Shown: positions 1-9,257, numbered from the stretch's first letter. The stretch: 64,000 nucleotides of DNA from Marinobacter sp. 1-4A (GCF_016597725.1 NZ_VCGY01000006.1:62001-126000), one strand, 5' to 3'. The notes: a model not told the origin generated them from the letters alone. Translations and numbers: made by a program.

Positions 1-238
1 TCGCCTGAGCGTTAACGAACCCACGCTGCACTTCATGGACAACGCCCTAAAGCTCAACCAGGCCTATGGCGTAAATAATTCACTGCTCGATACACTGGTC
101 AGTGAAAACCAACAATTCAACGGTCTGCAGGATCTCGTACACCGTTACGACACCCTGCGCCGTTCTGCCCCAACAGACCAGTTTGAAGTTGCTGCAAACC
201 GAGGCAGCTACGCCTTCAACCTGAACACCCGGGCCTGA
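1..238 (+). CDS. 3' end of an unidentified gene (partial)
   Basis: An open frame enters from the left edge and stops with TGA at 236-238, giving about 78 C-terminal residues. The tail is polar, helix-prone and has no cysteine, metal motif or membrane segment. I do not recognise the family. It converges on the yciO-like gene, with only a few bases between the two stops. The frame is real in the sense that it is open from the first base and ends just before the neighbour, but the product cannot be named without the upstream sequence. Confidence 0.55.
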   Translation, partial: RLSVNEPTLHFMDNALKLNQAYGVNNSLLDTLVSENQQFNGLQDLVHRYDTLRRSAPTDQFEVAANRGSYAFNLNTRA

Positions 239-244
239 GCAAAC

Positions 245-865
245 TCACTCAAAGGGGGTTGGATCACCCTTACCCACCCGGGTAACTTCCGGTACGTCAC
301 CAGTGAAGTTCACCACTGTGGTGGGCTCCATGCCACAGAAGCCACCGTCGATAATCAGATCCAACTCGTGCTCCAGCGTATCCCGGATGTCATAGGGGTC
401 GGTCATGGGGTCCGTTTCACCCGGTAAAATCAGCGTACTGCTCATAATGGGCTCACCAAGCTCACCCAACAGCGCTTGCACAATCGCGTTATCCGGAACC
501 CGCACCCCAATGGTACGACGCTTAGGATTAAGCAAGCGCCTTGGCACTTCGCTTGTAGCATCCAGAATGAACGTATAAGCCCCAGGCGTGAAGGTTTTAA
601 GCAGCCGGTACTGAGTGTTATCCACCTTGGCATACACGCCGATATCCGAAAGGTCACGGCATACCAGCGTAAAGTTATGCTTATCATCCAGCTTTCGAAT
701 GCGCTTAATCTTATCCGCAGCTGGCTTGTCACCCAAATGACAACCAAGGGCATAGCCCGAATCGGTGGGGTACACAACAACACCACCATTACGAAGAATA
801 TCAACCGCCTGCTTGATCAACCGCTTTTGCGGGTTTTCTGGATGAATCTGAAAAAACTGGCTCAT
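245..865 (-). CDS. yciO: YciO/Sua5/YrdC family protein
   Basis: The 206-residue product has the YrdC/Sua5 fold signature: an early segment VVYPTDSGYALGC, then KRIRKLDDKHNFTLVCRDLS and the GVRVPD stretch. Members of this superfamily bind ATP and threonine; the TsaC/Sua5 branch makes threonylcarbamoyl-adenylate for tRNA modification, whereas YciO is a paralogue with a less certain role. Length and the DSGYALGC variant fit YciO better than TsaC. Its ATG overlaps the TGA of bolA by four bases, so the two are probably co-transcribed and translationally coupled. Confidence 0.85.
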   Translation of the reverse strand: MSQFFQIHPENPQKRLIKQAVDILRNGGVVVYPTDSGYALGCHLGDKPAADKIKRIRKLDDKHNFTLVCRDLSDIGVYAKVDNTQYRLLKTFTPGAYTFILDATSEVPRRLLNPKRRTIGVRVPDNAIVQALLGELGEPIMSSTLILPGETDPMTDPYDIRDTLEHELDLIIDGGFCGMEPTTVVNFTGDVPEVTRVGKGDPTPFE

Positions 866-1233
866 GAAAGCCCTCCGTTTTGATGTTTAACGTCTGAAGC
901 CGCTGACTGAGAATCCACCTTGGAACCGCCCATACAATTCGGCGAGGAAGGCGCAACCTGCCCAGACGCCTCCCATTCCTCTGGAGAGTATAGATGCAAC
1001 GCCAACGCATGCACGCCACCCGCCATCTCCAACTCCTCGGAAAGCACCTTGTAAATAGCTTGATGCCGCCTAACCTTCATCTGCCCTGCAAACGCTGGTG
1101 ACACCATGGTCACCTTGAAATGCGTTTCGGAGTTAGGCGGCACACTGTGCTTATGGCTCTCGTTCTCTACCTGAAGAATGCTGGCGCTAAACGCGTCATT
1201 CAGCTTGGCTTCAATTGCGTTCTGCATTTTCAT
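862..1233 (-). CDS. bolA: BolA family protein
   Basis: The product is 123 residues. The N-terminal 90 form a BolA domain: N-terminal helix, the ESHKH segment, FKVTMVSPAF, the R-H-Q-x-Y helix and the GGVHALALHLYSPEEW strand. BolA proteins work with monothiol glutaredoxins in iron-sulfur and iron homeostasis, and in enterobacteria also affect envelope shape. The last 30 residues are a low-complexity polar tail beyond the usual fold. The ATG at 1233 has a GAGAG about ten bases upstream; a second ATG lies two codons in. It is first in a two-gene unit with the yciO-like gene, and its upstream region carries a palindrome and a large inverted repeat. Confidence 0.9.
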   Translation of the reverse strand: MKMQNAIEAKLNDAFSASILQVENESHKHSVPPNSETHFKVTMVSPAFAGQMKVRRHQAIYKVLSEELEMAGGVHALALHLYSPEEWEASGQVAPSSPNCMGGSKVDSQSAASDVKHQNGGLS

Positions 1234-1272
1234 AAGAATTAACTCTCAACATTCGTTCTGAAATAAATGACG

Positions 1273-1286
1273 ATACTCCGGAGTAT
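1273..1286. repeat. 14-bp perfect palindrome upstream of bolA
   Basis: The sequence ATACTCCGGAGTAT is self-complementary over all 14 bases. It lies 40 bases upstream of the bolA start, where an operator would be expected, and only 8 bases from the large inverted repeat. It could be a dimeric regulator site or part of the neighbouring element. No family can be assigned from the sequence alone. Confidence 0.45.
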
Positions 1287-1294
1287 AAAGTGGG

Positions 1295-1393
1295 CGTGGG
1301 GCTGGCCTTTCCAAAACTGTGTGTTGCCAAGGATGGCAACACCAAGCCCCCACGGACGGGTTCACGGCGTGTTTTGGAAAGGCCAGCCCCACG
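1295..1393. repeat. Large hairpin element with nested hairpin
   Basis: Two perfect 23-base arms (1295-1317 and 1371-1393) are reverse complements. They enclose 53 bases holding a second hairpin: a 9-bp stem, 1321-1329 with 1334-1342, and loop AGGA. After it comes a GC-rich segment with CACGGACGGGTTCACGG. The element sits between divergently placed bolA and topB. From memory, similar pieces with a GGATGGC-type hairpin followed by an ACGGGTTCACGG-type box recur between genes in Marinobacter-like genomes, but that must be checked. It looks like a dispersed structured repeat (REP/BIME-like) rather than a simple terminator, since no T-run follows either arm. Confidence 0.65.
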
Positions 1394-1511
1394 TCCACTA
1401 ACTCCAAAACAACAGTCTACTACAGAACAAGCACCCCCCGAACCTTGACACCCAACAACCAAACCGCCACATTCCCCACCACCTCAAATCAAGACACAGC
1501 CATACCCAAAC

Positions 1512-3674
1512 ATGCTCCTCTACATCGCCGAAAAACCCAGCCTCGGCAGAGCCATCGCCGCCGCCCTCCCCGGCCCCTACCAAAAAGGGCAGGGCTGGAT
1601 ACGTTGCGGCCAAGGCAGCGAAGCAGCCACCGTAAGCTGGTGTATTGGCCACCTGTTAGAACCGGCTGAACCCGCCAGCTACAACCCGGCATGGAAAACA
1701 TGGCGCCAGCACGACCTGCCCATGTATCCGGACAAATGGCAGCTAACCCCAAAGGACAGCGTGCGCCAACAGCTGAATGCCTTGGAATCCCTAATCCGAA
1801 AGGCAACGACCATCGTTCATGCAGGTGATCCAGACCGGGAAGGCCAATTGCTAGTGGACGAGGTAATACGCTACTTCGGAACCCAGGCGCCGGTAAAACG
1901 CATACTTATTAACGACCTAACGCCAGCAGCAGTCGCCAAAGCCATACAACAGCCCAGAGACAATCAGGAATTCAGGCGGCTGTCCCACTCTGCCCTCGCC
2001 CGGCAACGTGCCGACTGGCTCTATGGCATCAACCTAACCCGCTTCTACACGTTGAACTACCAGCAGCAGGGGCAAAAAGGCGTCTACTCCGTGGGACGAG
2101 TACAAACCCCGGTACTGGGGTTGGTGGTTGAGCGCGATAACACCATAGAGAATTTTGAGCCCAAACCCTACTTCCGCATTGAAGCCCGCTTCAAAGCACA
2201 GGAAGAGGAAGCCGACCAGCAAGCGTTCACGGCGCGGTGGCTTCCGGATGAACAATTTCAGGATTATTTGGACGAAGAAAACCGCTTGCTAGACCGAGCC
2301 ACCGCCGAGCAAATTGCCGCCAGTATCCATAGCCGACCGGGCTCAATCGTCGAATCCCGCTTTCGCGACCGCCCAGAAGTACCGCCTTTGCCGTTATCTC
2401 TGTCGGCTCTGCAAATTGAAGCGGGCCGCTTGTTTCGCATGGGTGCCAAAGACGTACTCGACACAGCCCAGAATCTTTACGAACGCCATCAATTAATCAC
2501 CTACCCCCGTTCCGATTCTCGATACCTGCCAGAAGGCCACTATGCCCAGTGCGAGCAGGTTGTGGGCGCGATTGCACGAGTCTCACCAGACCTTTCAAAC
2601 GCCTGTAGCAGTGCAGACTTGAGCCGCAGAACCGCGGCTTGGAACGACAAAAAGGTTGATGCCCACCATGCCATTATCCCAACCAGTCGAACGGCACCGA
2701 GCGGCAAGCTCAGTGACGCCGAGCAGAAGATATATGGTCTGATCAGTCGTTACTACCTCATGCAGTTTTTTGCAGATGCCATACACCGCGAAGGCCGATT
2801 AACGGTGCGGGTTACAGAGCATAGGTTTCGAGCGACAGAAACAGCGGTACTCACGTCAGGTTGGAAAGCACTGGAGTTAAAACTGCGTGATAGCAGTAAA
2901 GAAGCAGAGAAACCACCTCTGCCACGCCTGAGTAAAGGCGAACCGGTATTCTGCGAGGATAGCAGCGTAAACGAGCGTAAAACACAACCGCCCCAGCACT
3001 TCACAGATGCAACGCTGCTTTCGGCAATGACCAACATCGCCCGGTTTGTAACGGACCCCGAGCTTAGAAAAACCCTGCGTGAGACTGATGGCTTAGGCAC
3101 GGAGGCAACCCGCGCGAGCATTATCGACACTCTGTTCAAACGCGACTATTTGTATCGCAACAGCAAACATATTCGCGCGACCGACAAGGGAAAAACCTTG
3201 ATTGGTGCACTGCCGGAATCGGTTAGTACGCCGGACAGAACGGCAGTTTGGGAGGCGACTCTTGAGAGCATTCGCAGAGGTGAAGACGACCCGCGTAAAT
3301 TTTTGGAAACATTAAAAGCAGAAATAAGGCTGTTCATAGGCCCTCATGCGGGAGCGCGGGTTTCAGAGCCTCAAAGCAAGGCACCAAACTGCCCCAAGTG
3401 CCGCGCGCTAATGACCGAAAGGGATGGCAAGTTCGGCCGTTTTTTCGCCTGCACCAGATACCCCGAATGCCGAGGAACCCGACCGATTGAAGATTCAGCA
3501 CCGAAGGATGGCACCGGCGAAAAACCAGTGCCCTGCCCGCACTGTTTTTCACCCCTAGTGCGCAGAAAAGGCAAGAAAGGCTGGTTCTGGGGCTGCAGTA
3601 ATTTTCCTTCTTGCCGACAAACCTTAGATGACGACAACGGAAAACCTGCAGTTCGCTTACGCAAGGCTACATAA
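1512..3674 (+). CDS. topB: DNA topoisomerase III (type IA)
   Basis: The 720-residue protein begins with the Toprim segment MLLYIAEKPSLGRAIA and has the metal-binding AGDPDREGQLLVDE motif near residue 105. The active-site tyrosine is Y331 in the ITYPRSDSRYLP motif. It would relax or decatenate DNA by single-strand passage. The C-terminus carries two four-cysteine zinc ribbons (CPKC...C...C and CPHC...C...C, roughly 625-710), which help explain why it is longer than the E. coli TopB of about 650 residues. It stands alone, with the bolA-side repeat upstream and a regulator 116 bases downstream. Confidence 0.95.
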   Translation: MLLYIAEKPSLGRAIAAALPGPYQKGQGWIRCGQGSEAATVSWCIGHLLEPAEPASYNPAWKTWRQHDLPMYPDKWQLTPKDSVRQQLNALESLIRKATTIVHAGDPDREGQLLVDEVIRYFGTQAPVKRILINDLTPAAVAKAIQQPRDNQEFRRLSHSALARQRADWLYGINLTRFYTLNYQQQGQKGVYSVGRVQTPVLGLVVERDNTIENFEPKPYFRIEARFKAQEEEADQQAFTARWLPDEQFQDYLDEENRLLDRATAEQIAASIHSRPGSIVESRFRDRPEVPPLPLSLSALQIEAGRLFRMGAKDVLDTAQNLYERHQLITYPRSDSRYLPEGHYAQCEQVVGAIARVSPDLSNACSSADLSRRTAAWNDKKVDAHHAIIPTSRTAPSGKLSDAEQKIYGLISRYYLMQFFADAIHREGRLTVRVTEHRFRATETAVLTSGWKALELKLRDSSKEAEKPPLPRLSKGEPVFCEDSSVNERKTQPPQHFTDATLLSAMTNIARFVTDPELRKTLRETDGLGTEATRASIIDTLFKRDYLYRNSKHIRATDKGKTLIGALPESVSTPDRTAVWEATLESIRRGEDDPRKFLETLKAEIRLFIGPHAGARVSEPQSKAPNCPKCRALMTERDGKFGRFFACTRYPECRGTRPIEDSAPKDGTGEKPVPCPHCFSPLVRRKGKKGWFWGCSNFPSCRQTLDDDNGKPAVRLRKAT

Positions 3675-3790
3675 CAACACTGAATATAGCAGAGCAATTT
3701 GTGATAATTACCTGATATGGCAGGTTATCCTGTGTCGCACACAGCGAAACCGAATCGCAACGAGTCATCATCGAATCCGGGAGAGGCACA

Positions 3791-4495
3791 ATGCGTATTG
3801 CTCTGCTTGAAGACCAACAGGAACAGGCGCAGCACATTCAGGCTCTTTTGTCTGAGCGTGGGCACGACTGCGACAGCTTTCCTACGGGTCAGAGCTTTAT
3901 CAGCGCTGCACTGCACCGCAGTTACGACCTGATGATTCTTGACTGGCAGATCCCCGATATGACCGGTATTGATGTGCTAAAGAGCGTAAGAGCACAAATT
4001 AACTGGCCTATTCCCGTGGTGTTCCTCACCCAGCGCGACAGTGAAGCCGATATTGTTGAGGCGTTAGACGCAGGCGCAGATGACTTTATCGCAAAGCCCG
4101 CCCGCGCTGCCGAACTGGTTGCACGCATAAACGCTCTGGCCCGCCGTGCTAACCCGGATAACGAAAAAGAAGTCCTTAAATATGGGCCTTTTGAAGTCAA
4201 CACGCAGCAAAGAACCATAACCCTGCATGGTGAACCTCTCTCGCTGACCGACAAAGACTTCGATTTAACACTATTCCTGTTTCAGAATCAGGGCCGGTTA
4301 CTCACACGGGACGTGCTTCTGGAACGCGTATGGGGAATGGCAAAGGACATCAATACCCGTACTGTAGACACCCATATGAGCCGCTTGCGGCGTCGATTGG
4401 GCCTAAACCCGGAAAATGGCTTCCGCATTAAGACAATCTACCAACGCGGATATCGCCTTGAAGCCATGAAAGCCGAGGCAACAGCTACAGAATGA
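3791..4495 (+). CDS. OmpR-type response regulator
   Basis: The 234-residue product has a receiver domain (about 1-120) with phospho-acceptor D51 in LMILDWQIPDMTG and the conserved FLTQRD and FIAKPAR segments. A winged-helix Trans_reg_C domain follows (about 135-228), with the VDTHMSRLRRRLG recognition region. The start is supported by GGGAGAGG seven bases upstream. Its stop overlaps the ATG of the FecR-domain gene by four bases and a CHASE2 histidine kinase follows. The three genes therefore form one operon, and this is the likely DNA-binding output. Confidence 0.93.
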   Translation: MRIALLEDQQEQAQHIQALLSERGHDCDSFPTGQSFISAALHRSYDLMILDWQIPDMTGIDVLKSVRAQINWPIPVVFLTQRDSEADIVEALDAGADDFIAKPARAAELVARINALARRANPDNEKEVLKYGPFEVNTQQRTITLHGEPLSLTDKDFDLTLFLFQNQGRLLTRDVLLERVWGMAKDINTRTVDTHMSRLRRRLGLNPENGFRIKTIYQRGYRLEAMKAEATATE

Positions 4496-6129
4496 CAGAA
4501 CCCTCTTTGTCCTCGATCACCAAAGCGTTCCTAATGCTAATGTTGTTAGCATTAGGCATGCCTGCGGGCGCAGAGCTTTCCATTACCCGCGGCTCAGCAA
4601 CAACCGTCGCAAGCTCCACTCGCGAAACCGTGCCTGAGTGGATTTATACTCTGAAACGCGGTGAGAGCTTTGCGGAGGTGGCCAGTGACCTTCTGGTTAC
4701 ACAACACAGCCCAGCTCAACTCCTGCGATACAACGCTATCGCAAACGCCGCCATTCTTGGAGAGGGTGACCGCATCCGCATTCCGCTGTCCTGGCTAAAA
4801 CGACAGCCCAACCCTGCTCGCGTTACCTCGGTTTCGGGCAGTGTTCAACTGATATCCGGTATTGATGGCCGGAAAAGAACCCTGACAGAAGAAGCGCTCA
4901 TAAGAGTGGGTGATGAGGTGCTCTCTGCTGCTGGCGCCGCGACCATCACTCTGGCTGATGGGTCGGAAGTGCGCTTGTCTCCGAATTCCAGATTGATCTT
5001 CAATCGACTAACCCAGTACGGTAAATCCGGCATGGTCGATACGCGGCTAAGGCTTGACCGTGGTGAGGTACACACTCGTGTAAAGCCAGTGATTGAAGGA
5101 GGCGCCCGATTTGAGATCGAGACCCCGTCTGCGGTGGCTGCTGTGCGAGGTACCGCTTTTTCACTACACGCCGGGCCAGAGGGCACGCACCTGCAAGTCA
5201 CCGAAGGCGTTGTCGATTTCGGTTCTCCAAAGCAAATCCAGCGTATTCCCGCGGGTTACAGCGCGACTGTTGCCAGTAATAACGGCAACAAACTCAGCAT
5301 TCGCAAAATGCCCCCGGCACCCGAATTAAATCCCCTCCCACCGGTGCTTTCGCAGCTGCCGGCCGAGCTGACTTGGACATCAAGCCCGGCAAGCACCTAT
5401 CGCTTGGATATTTTTGAGACAGAAAGTGGCCGCTGGATTGAAAGTCGCGAAGTCAGCGGTAATCGCTTTGACATCAGCCGTTTGGATAATGGCCAGTATG
5501 AAATTCATTTGGCCGCGTTTGATCAACAAGGCATGACAGGAATGCCCGGCATACTGCCCATAGAAGTTGACCTACAGGCACGAACCGCCAAACTGCTAGC
5601 CCCTGAAAATGGTGGCAGTGTAAATGATGACATGCCGGAATTCCGCTGGGAGCTCAAGGGCGAGAACGAAGTGGCGCGAGTAGAAATTGCGGAAGATGAA
5701 GCCTTCAGGGACTTGGTTGCAACCAGCGAATGGGCGCCAGGAACCACCGCCCTTCCCTCCCGCCCCTTAAGTCCCGGCCAGTACTATTGGCGTGTCGTAA
5801 CAGAAGCAGGCGGAAACTCGGTGGCAACTACTCAGCCCAGAAAGCTGGTTGTAAATGGCACGCTCCCGCCAGTACGCATTATCAGTATTAACTACATAGA
5901 CAGTCAGGTTCGGGTGTTTTGGGAGAAAGTGGATACCGCCGCGAATTACCGCATGCAGCTCTCCGAGGATCCTAGTTTCAACGATATAATTAAGGAAGCA
6001 ACGCTGCCAGACACAACAGCGGCCTTGCGTCTTATTCCCGGAAGGCGGTATTTTGTGCGCCTGAAAGCGCTTTCCGATGGCCCATTGGAAAGCCGCTGGG
6101 GCCCAGGGAGGGAGCTGTATCTAGAATAG
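4492..6129 (+). CDS. Secreted LysM/FecR-domain protein
   Basis: The 545-residue product starts with a signal peptide (hydrophobic stretch ending near residue 29, MPAGAELS). A LysM-type segment follows at about 50-98 (YTLKRGESFAEVASDLL ... GDRIRIP), then a FecR domain at about 120-235 with GDEVLSAAGAATITLADGSEVRL and VAAVRGTAFSLH. The rest is two or three beta-sandwich, fibronectin-III-like repeats with EFRWE and GQYYWRV. It is probably periplasmic. It lies between a response regulator (4-base overlap) and a CHASE2 kinase 30 bases downstream, so it may modulate the sensor. This is not a classical FecR anti-sigma factor: no sigma factor gene is next to it and there is no cytoplasmic N-terminal helix. 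Confidence 0.85.
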   Translation: MTEPSLSSITKAFLMLMLLALGMPAGAELSITRGSATTVASSTRETVPEWIYTLKRGESFAEVASDLLVTQHSPAQLLRYNAIANAAILGEGDRIRIPLSWLKRQPNPARVTSVSGSVQLISGIDGRKRTLTEEALIRVGDEVLSAAGAATITLADGSEVRLSPNSRLIFNRLTQYGKSGMVDTRLRLDRGEVHTRVKPVIEGGARFEIETPSAVAAVRGTAFSLHAGPEGTHLQVTEGVVDFGSPKQIQRIPAGYSATVASNNGNKLSIRKMPPAPELNPLPPVLSQLPAELTWTSSPASTYRLDIFETESGRWIESREVSGNRFDISRLDNGQYEIHLAAFDQQGMTGMPGILPIEVDLQARTAKLLAPENGGSVNDDMPEFRWELKGENEVARVEIAEDEAFRDLVATSEWAPGTTALPSRPLSPGQYYWRVVTEAGGNSVATTQPRKLVVNGTLPPVRIISINYIDSQVRVFWEKVDTAANYRMQLSEDPSFNDIIKEATLPDTTAALRLIPGRRYFVRLKALSDGPLESRWGPGRELYLE

Positions 6130-6159
6130 TATCGAACAATTGACGCACAAGTAGGACTC

Positions 6160-8727
6160 ATGAACCGGGATTGGTTGCCAATAAAAACGACCCCATGGAC
6201 ACTCGGTCTTGCACTTTTGTTCCTATTCTCGCTCGCCGAAACAACCGATTTGCCGCAGCGGATTAATTACTGGCTTTTGGATTCTGCCCTACTAGCCAAC
6301 CCCACTGCTGCCTCCCCGAACATCGCCATTGTGGCTATTGATGATCTCAGCCTAGCCCGCCAGGGCCGATGGCCGTGGCCTCGCGAAACCCACGCGAACT
6401 TGATACATAAGCTGCATCAAGCTGGCGCAAAAACCATTGTGTTCGATGTTCTGTTCACCGAACCCTCCACGGATGATGCCAAGCTCGCAAGCGCTATGCA
6501 GGCCCACGGGAACGTAGTGCTGCCAATTCATCTGGCACCCTCAAACCCGCGCTTGCAGCTAAGCGAGCAGCTACCACCTGGCAACTTGACATCAGCAGCG
6601 TCACGCTTGGGCCACGCACACGTTGAGCTGGATCATGATGGCATTGCCAGAGGGCTTTACCTATTTAATGGCATGGGGCGCCAACTATGGCCTAGCCTCG
6701 CACTTGCGGCCTCAGGCGCCAGCCCCCGAGAACCCGATACACAAGGGTTACCGGCATTTATAAATGTACGAGACGATTATCGGGTTGTGCCGCTTGCAGG
6801 CAGGGCGGGCACGTTATCCACCTACTCCTACAGCGATGTGCTGAACGCGGCTCTGGCACCCGATGCCTTTAACGGGAAAACGGTCTTTGTTGGCGCCACG
6901 GCAGCCGGGTTGGGAGACATTTTGCCAACGCCCTTTTCTGGCCTCAGCCAGCCCATGTCTGGTGTGGAGTTCCACGCCAATACGCTTTCAGCCATTCAAC
7001 AGCAGCGCCTAATCAGCCCAGCCCCGAAATGGACGGGCATAGCCCTCGCCTTGATCACACTTGTGGCTCTGGCTACCTTGGTACCCCGAGTGCGCCCGGC
7101 GCGCACACTATTGGCATGCATCACCGCTGGCGGCGCCATTCTAAGTTTGTATTTAGTATTGCTGCACACACTCAACATGTGGCTTCCTGTGGCTCACGCT
7201 TTGATCATGCCTCTGGTCGCCTTTCCGATTGCCAGCGGCATGCGCCTAGCGATGACCAATCACTTTCTGAACCGCCAGCTGGACGAACTGGTGCGCACCC
7301 CCAGAGTAGCGCTACCCGAACCGGCAAAGCACCCAGCGAGCCAGCTCCTTGAACACTTCCAAGCACTGTTTCAGCCGCAAGGCTGGCTGCTGACGGAAGC
7401 TCACGACATTATATCGAACCGAAACCTGAACCTAACGGATGTCCCCGCCAATCTGAAGGCGGGGCTGTGGCATCACAGCGGCAACCAAAGCTGGATTCGG
7501 CTCAACCGTGGCAATGTGTGCTACACCTTGGGGATTATCCTACCCAACAATTTGAACCTAGAGGCAATACAACGCTACTTGCGGCGCCTTAAGCTCTCGA
7601 GCACAGACGCTTTCGAAAAAAGGCTTAGCCCCAGCGAGAATATTTCAGCTCGTATTGAACGAGTTAAAGTAGCTACAGAGCGCTTAAACCACATGCAGGA
7701 ATTTATCCGGCGCAGTTTCGAGCGTATGCCGGACGGCATTATCGTAACCGATGAACTCGGCATCATACGGTTCGCCAACGGCCACATTGAAGAGTGGTTT
7801 GGCGAACCCATGCCTAGCCTTAGCGGGCTTCCCCTAACCCGGCTTTTAGACGGTCACGACCCACGCGAAACACCGCCCTGGTATGAGACCGTTTCTGAAA
7901 CGCTCACAATGCTGCAAAGCCGCACAGTGGATCTAAAAATACGGGATAAGGATTTTCTCATCCATTTTGCACCCTTCGCCCTCCCCGATAGCGTGCAATA
8001 CGGCATCATTGCCAATATTTCGGATATATCCGAGCTGAGAGAACAGCAACGCCAACACCGGGAGGCGATTGACTTTATTTCCCACGATGTACGCTCACCG
8101 TTGGTGTCTCAACTGGCACTGATTGAGCAACTAAAACGCGATCCCACTCACATTGATCAAAGCCAATTGGAGCAACTTGGGCGGCTGGCCAGACGAAGCT
8201 ACCATCTGGCTGAAGAGTTTGTGCAGCTCGCCCGTGCAGAGCAGCTAACAGAGACCCGTTTTTACGAATGCGAGTTTTTGTCCATTGTTGAAAATGCCCG
8301 TGACAGTGTGAGTGAGCAGGCCGTAGAGAAGCAGATTGCCCTACAACTGCAAGGAACAGAGGATTTGTGGTTAAGAGGAAATGCCGAACTACTCGAAAGG
8401 GCCGTTATCAACCTGCTAACCAATGCCGTACAGTACAGCCCGACCGGCTCAGCGGTGAGTATTCAAGTATTTCGTGCCGGACATCAGGCTTGCCTGACCA
8501 TTGTTGACGATGGTGCGGGGATTGACCCAGAAGAACTGCCTTACTTATTTGACCGGTATCGGCGCCAAAAAAGCAGTGAGCTGGCGGGCGTTCATGGAAC
8601 CGGGCTGGGGCTTTCGTTCGTGAAAACAGTGGTGGAGAAGCACCGAGGCGAGATATACGTTGTTTCGCGCCCGGGAGAAGGAGCAACGTTCACGCTTAAA
8701 CTTCCGATTGCCGAACCCTTACCCTAG
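6160..8727 (+). CDS. CHASE2-domain sensor histidine kinase
   Basis: The 855-residue protein has an N-terminal membrane segment (about 10-27), then a large extracytoplasmic CHASE2 domain (about 30-285: IAIVAIDDLSLARQGRWPWPR and KTVFVGATAAGLGD). Three further membrane helices follow to about residue 370. A linker, a PAS domain (about 515-630), a HisKA box with phospho-accepting H642 in DFISHDVRSPL and a HATPase domain complete it, with NLLTNAVQYSP (N box) and DDGAGI plus GTGLGLSFV (G boxes). It ends an operon with an OmpR-type regulator and a FecR/LysM protein and would phosphorylate that regulator. The ligand is unknown. Confidence 0.92.
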   Translation: MNRDWLPIKTTPWTLGLALLFLFSLAETTDLPQRINYWLLDSALLANPTAASPNIAIVAIDDLSLARQGRWPWPRETHANLIHKLHQAGAKTIVFDVLFTEPSTDDAKLASAMQAHGNVVLPIHLAPSNPRLQLSEQLPPGNLTSAASRLGHAHVELDHDGIARGLYLFNGMGRQLWPSLALAASGASPREPDTQGLPAFINVRDDYRVVPLAGRAGTLSTYSYSDVLNAALAPDAFNGKTVFVGATAAGLGDILPTPFSGLSQPMSGVEFHANTLSAIQQQRLISPAPKWTGIALALITLVALATLVPRVRPARTLLACITAGGAILSLYLVLLHTLNMWLPVAHALIMPLVAFPIASGMRLAMTNHFLNRQLDELVRTPRVALPEPAKHPASQLLEHFQALFQPQGWLLTEAHDIISNRNLNLTDVPANLKAGLWHHSGNQSWIRLNRGNVCYTLGIILPNNLNLEAIQRYLRRLKLSSTDAFEKRLSPSENISARIERVKVATERLNHMQEFIRRSFERMPDGIIVTDELGIIRFANGHIEEWFGEPMPSLSGLPLTRLLDGHDPRETPPWYETVSETLTMLQSRTVDLKIRDKDFLIHFAPFALPDSVQYGIIANISDISELREQQRQHREAIDFISHDVRSPLVSQLALIEQLKRDPTHIDQSQLEQLGRLARRSYHLAEEFVQLARAEQLTETRFYECEFLSIVENARDSVSEQAVEKQIALQLQGTEDLWLRGNAELLERAVINLLTNAVQYSPTGSAVSIQVFRAGHQACLTIVDDGAGIDPEELPYLFDRYRRQKSSELAGVHGTGLGLSFVKTVVEKHRGEIYVVSRPGEGATFTLKLPIAEPLP

Positions 8728-8770
8728 CCCGTAGCGGCAACAGTATTCAGTTGGCAGGTACCAAGGCTCC

Positions 8771-9169
8771 CTAGAATTCAATTTCTTTGCTAACCATTTC
8801 GGAAGGCGCGCTAAGCAAACCACCGCTATCTTGAACCAGAATCGTAAAGTACCAAACCCCGGCACCCAAATCGCGCACTACATATACCATGTGCGCGTCT
8901 TTCTGGGCATCCGCAATAATGATCTCCTTATCCAAAGCACCGGCATTTGTACCATAACGAATAATGTACTTATCCAGCTCGGCCATCCTTATGCCTTCGC
9001 CGTTTACACGGCTCCTTGGAGCACTCCAGCTCAGCACTGCTGCTTTTTGCCTATCAAGGGAGTTCAAGCCTGAATAGGTGGGATCAGAAGAACCGCCACA
9101 GCCTGTCAGCAATATTCCCAGTGCAAATGTGGCAATCCATGCCTGTGACAGTTTGATAACGCGCTCCAT
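8771..9169 (-). CDS. Small lipoprotein with fibronectin-III-like domain
   Basis: The 132-residue product has a hydrophobic leader and a lipobox, LLTGC, followed by GGSSD, so it should be a lipid-anchored envelope protein. Residues about 45-130 resemble one fibronectin type III domain (VLSWSAP ... YIIRYG ... GVWYFTILVQDS). I chose the ATG at 9169 because upstream in-frame codons would add a non-signal extension, and a GGTGG lies about ten bases before it. It is downstream of the Wadjet-like operon on the same strand but has its own promoter-like sequence, so I see no reason to count it as part of that system. Confidence 0.75.
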   Translation of the reverse strand: MERVIKLSQAWIATFALGILLTGCGGSSDPTYSGLNSLDRQKAAVLSWSAPRSRVNGEGIRMAELDKYIIRYGTNAGALDKEIIIADAQKDAHMVYVVRDLGAGVWYFTILVQDSGGLLSAPSEMVSKEIEF

Positions 9170-9185
9170 AGCATGATTCCACCAA

Positions 9186-9214
9186 TATATAGTCGCAACT
9201 TTTAAATTGTACAA
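9186..9214 (-). promoter_or_regulatory. Predicted sigma-70 promoter for the small lipoprotein gene
   Basis: On the minus strand TTGTAC (9214-9209) and TATATA (9191-9186) are 17 bases apart. The start site would fall near 9180, which leaves only about ten leader bases before the ATG at 9169. This is an unusually short leader, so the prediction is tentative. Confidence 0.4.
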
Positions 9215-9257
9215 AATTCGATCAGGGATCGATATAAAAACAGTGAACACTAGAAGG

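Noticed and set aside
1319..1669. Open frame running from the hairpin element into topB
   Set aside because: It begins inside the repeat, has low-complexity composition and overlaps topB in another frame.
8771..9169. Lipoprotein as a fifth Wadjet component
   Set aside because: It has its own promoter-like sequence and is an exported protein, which does not fit a cytoplasmic SMC complex.
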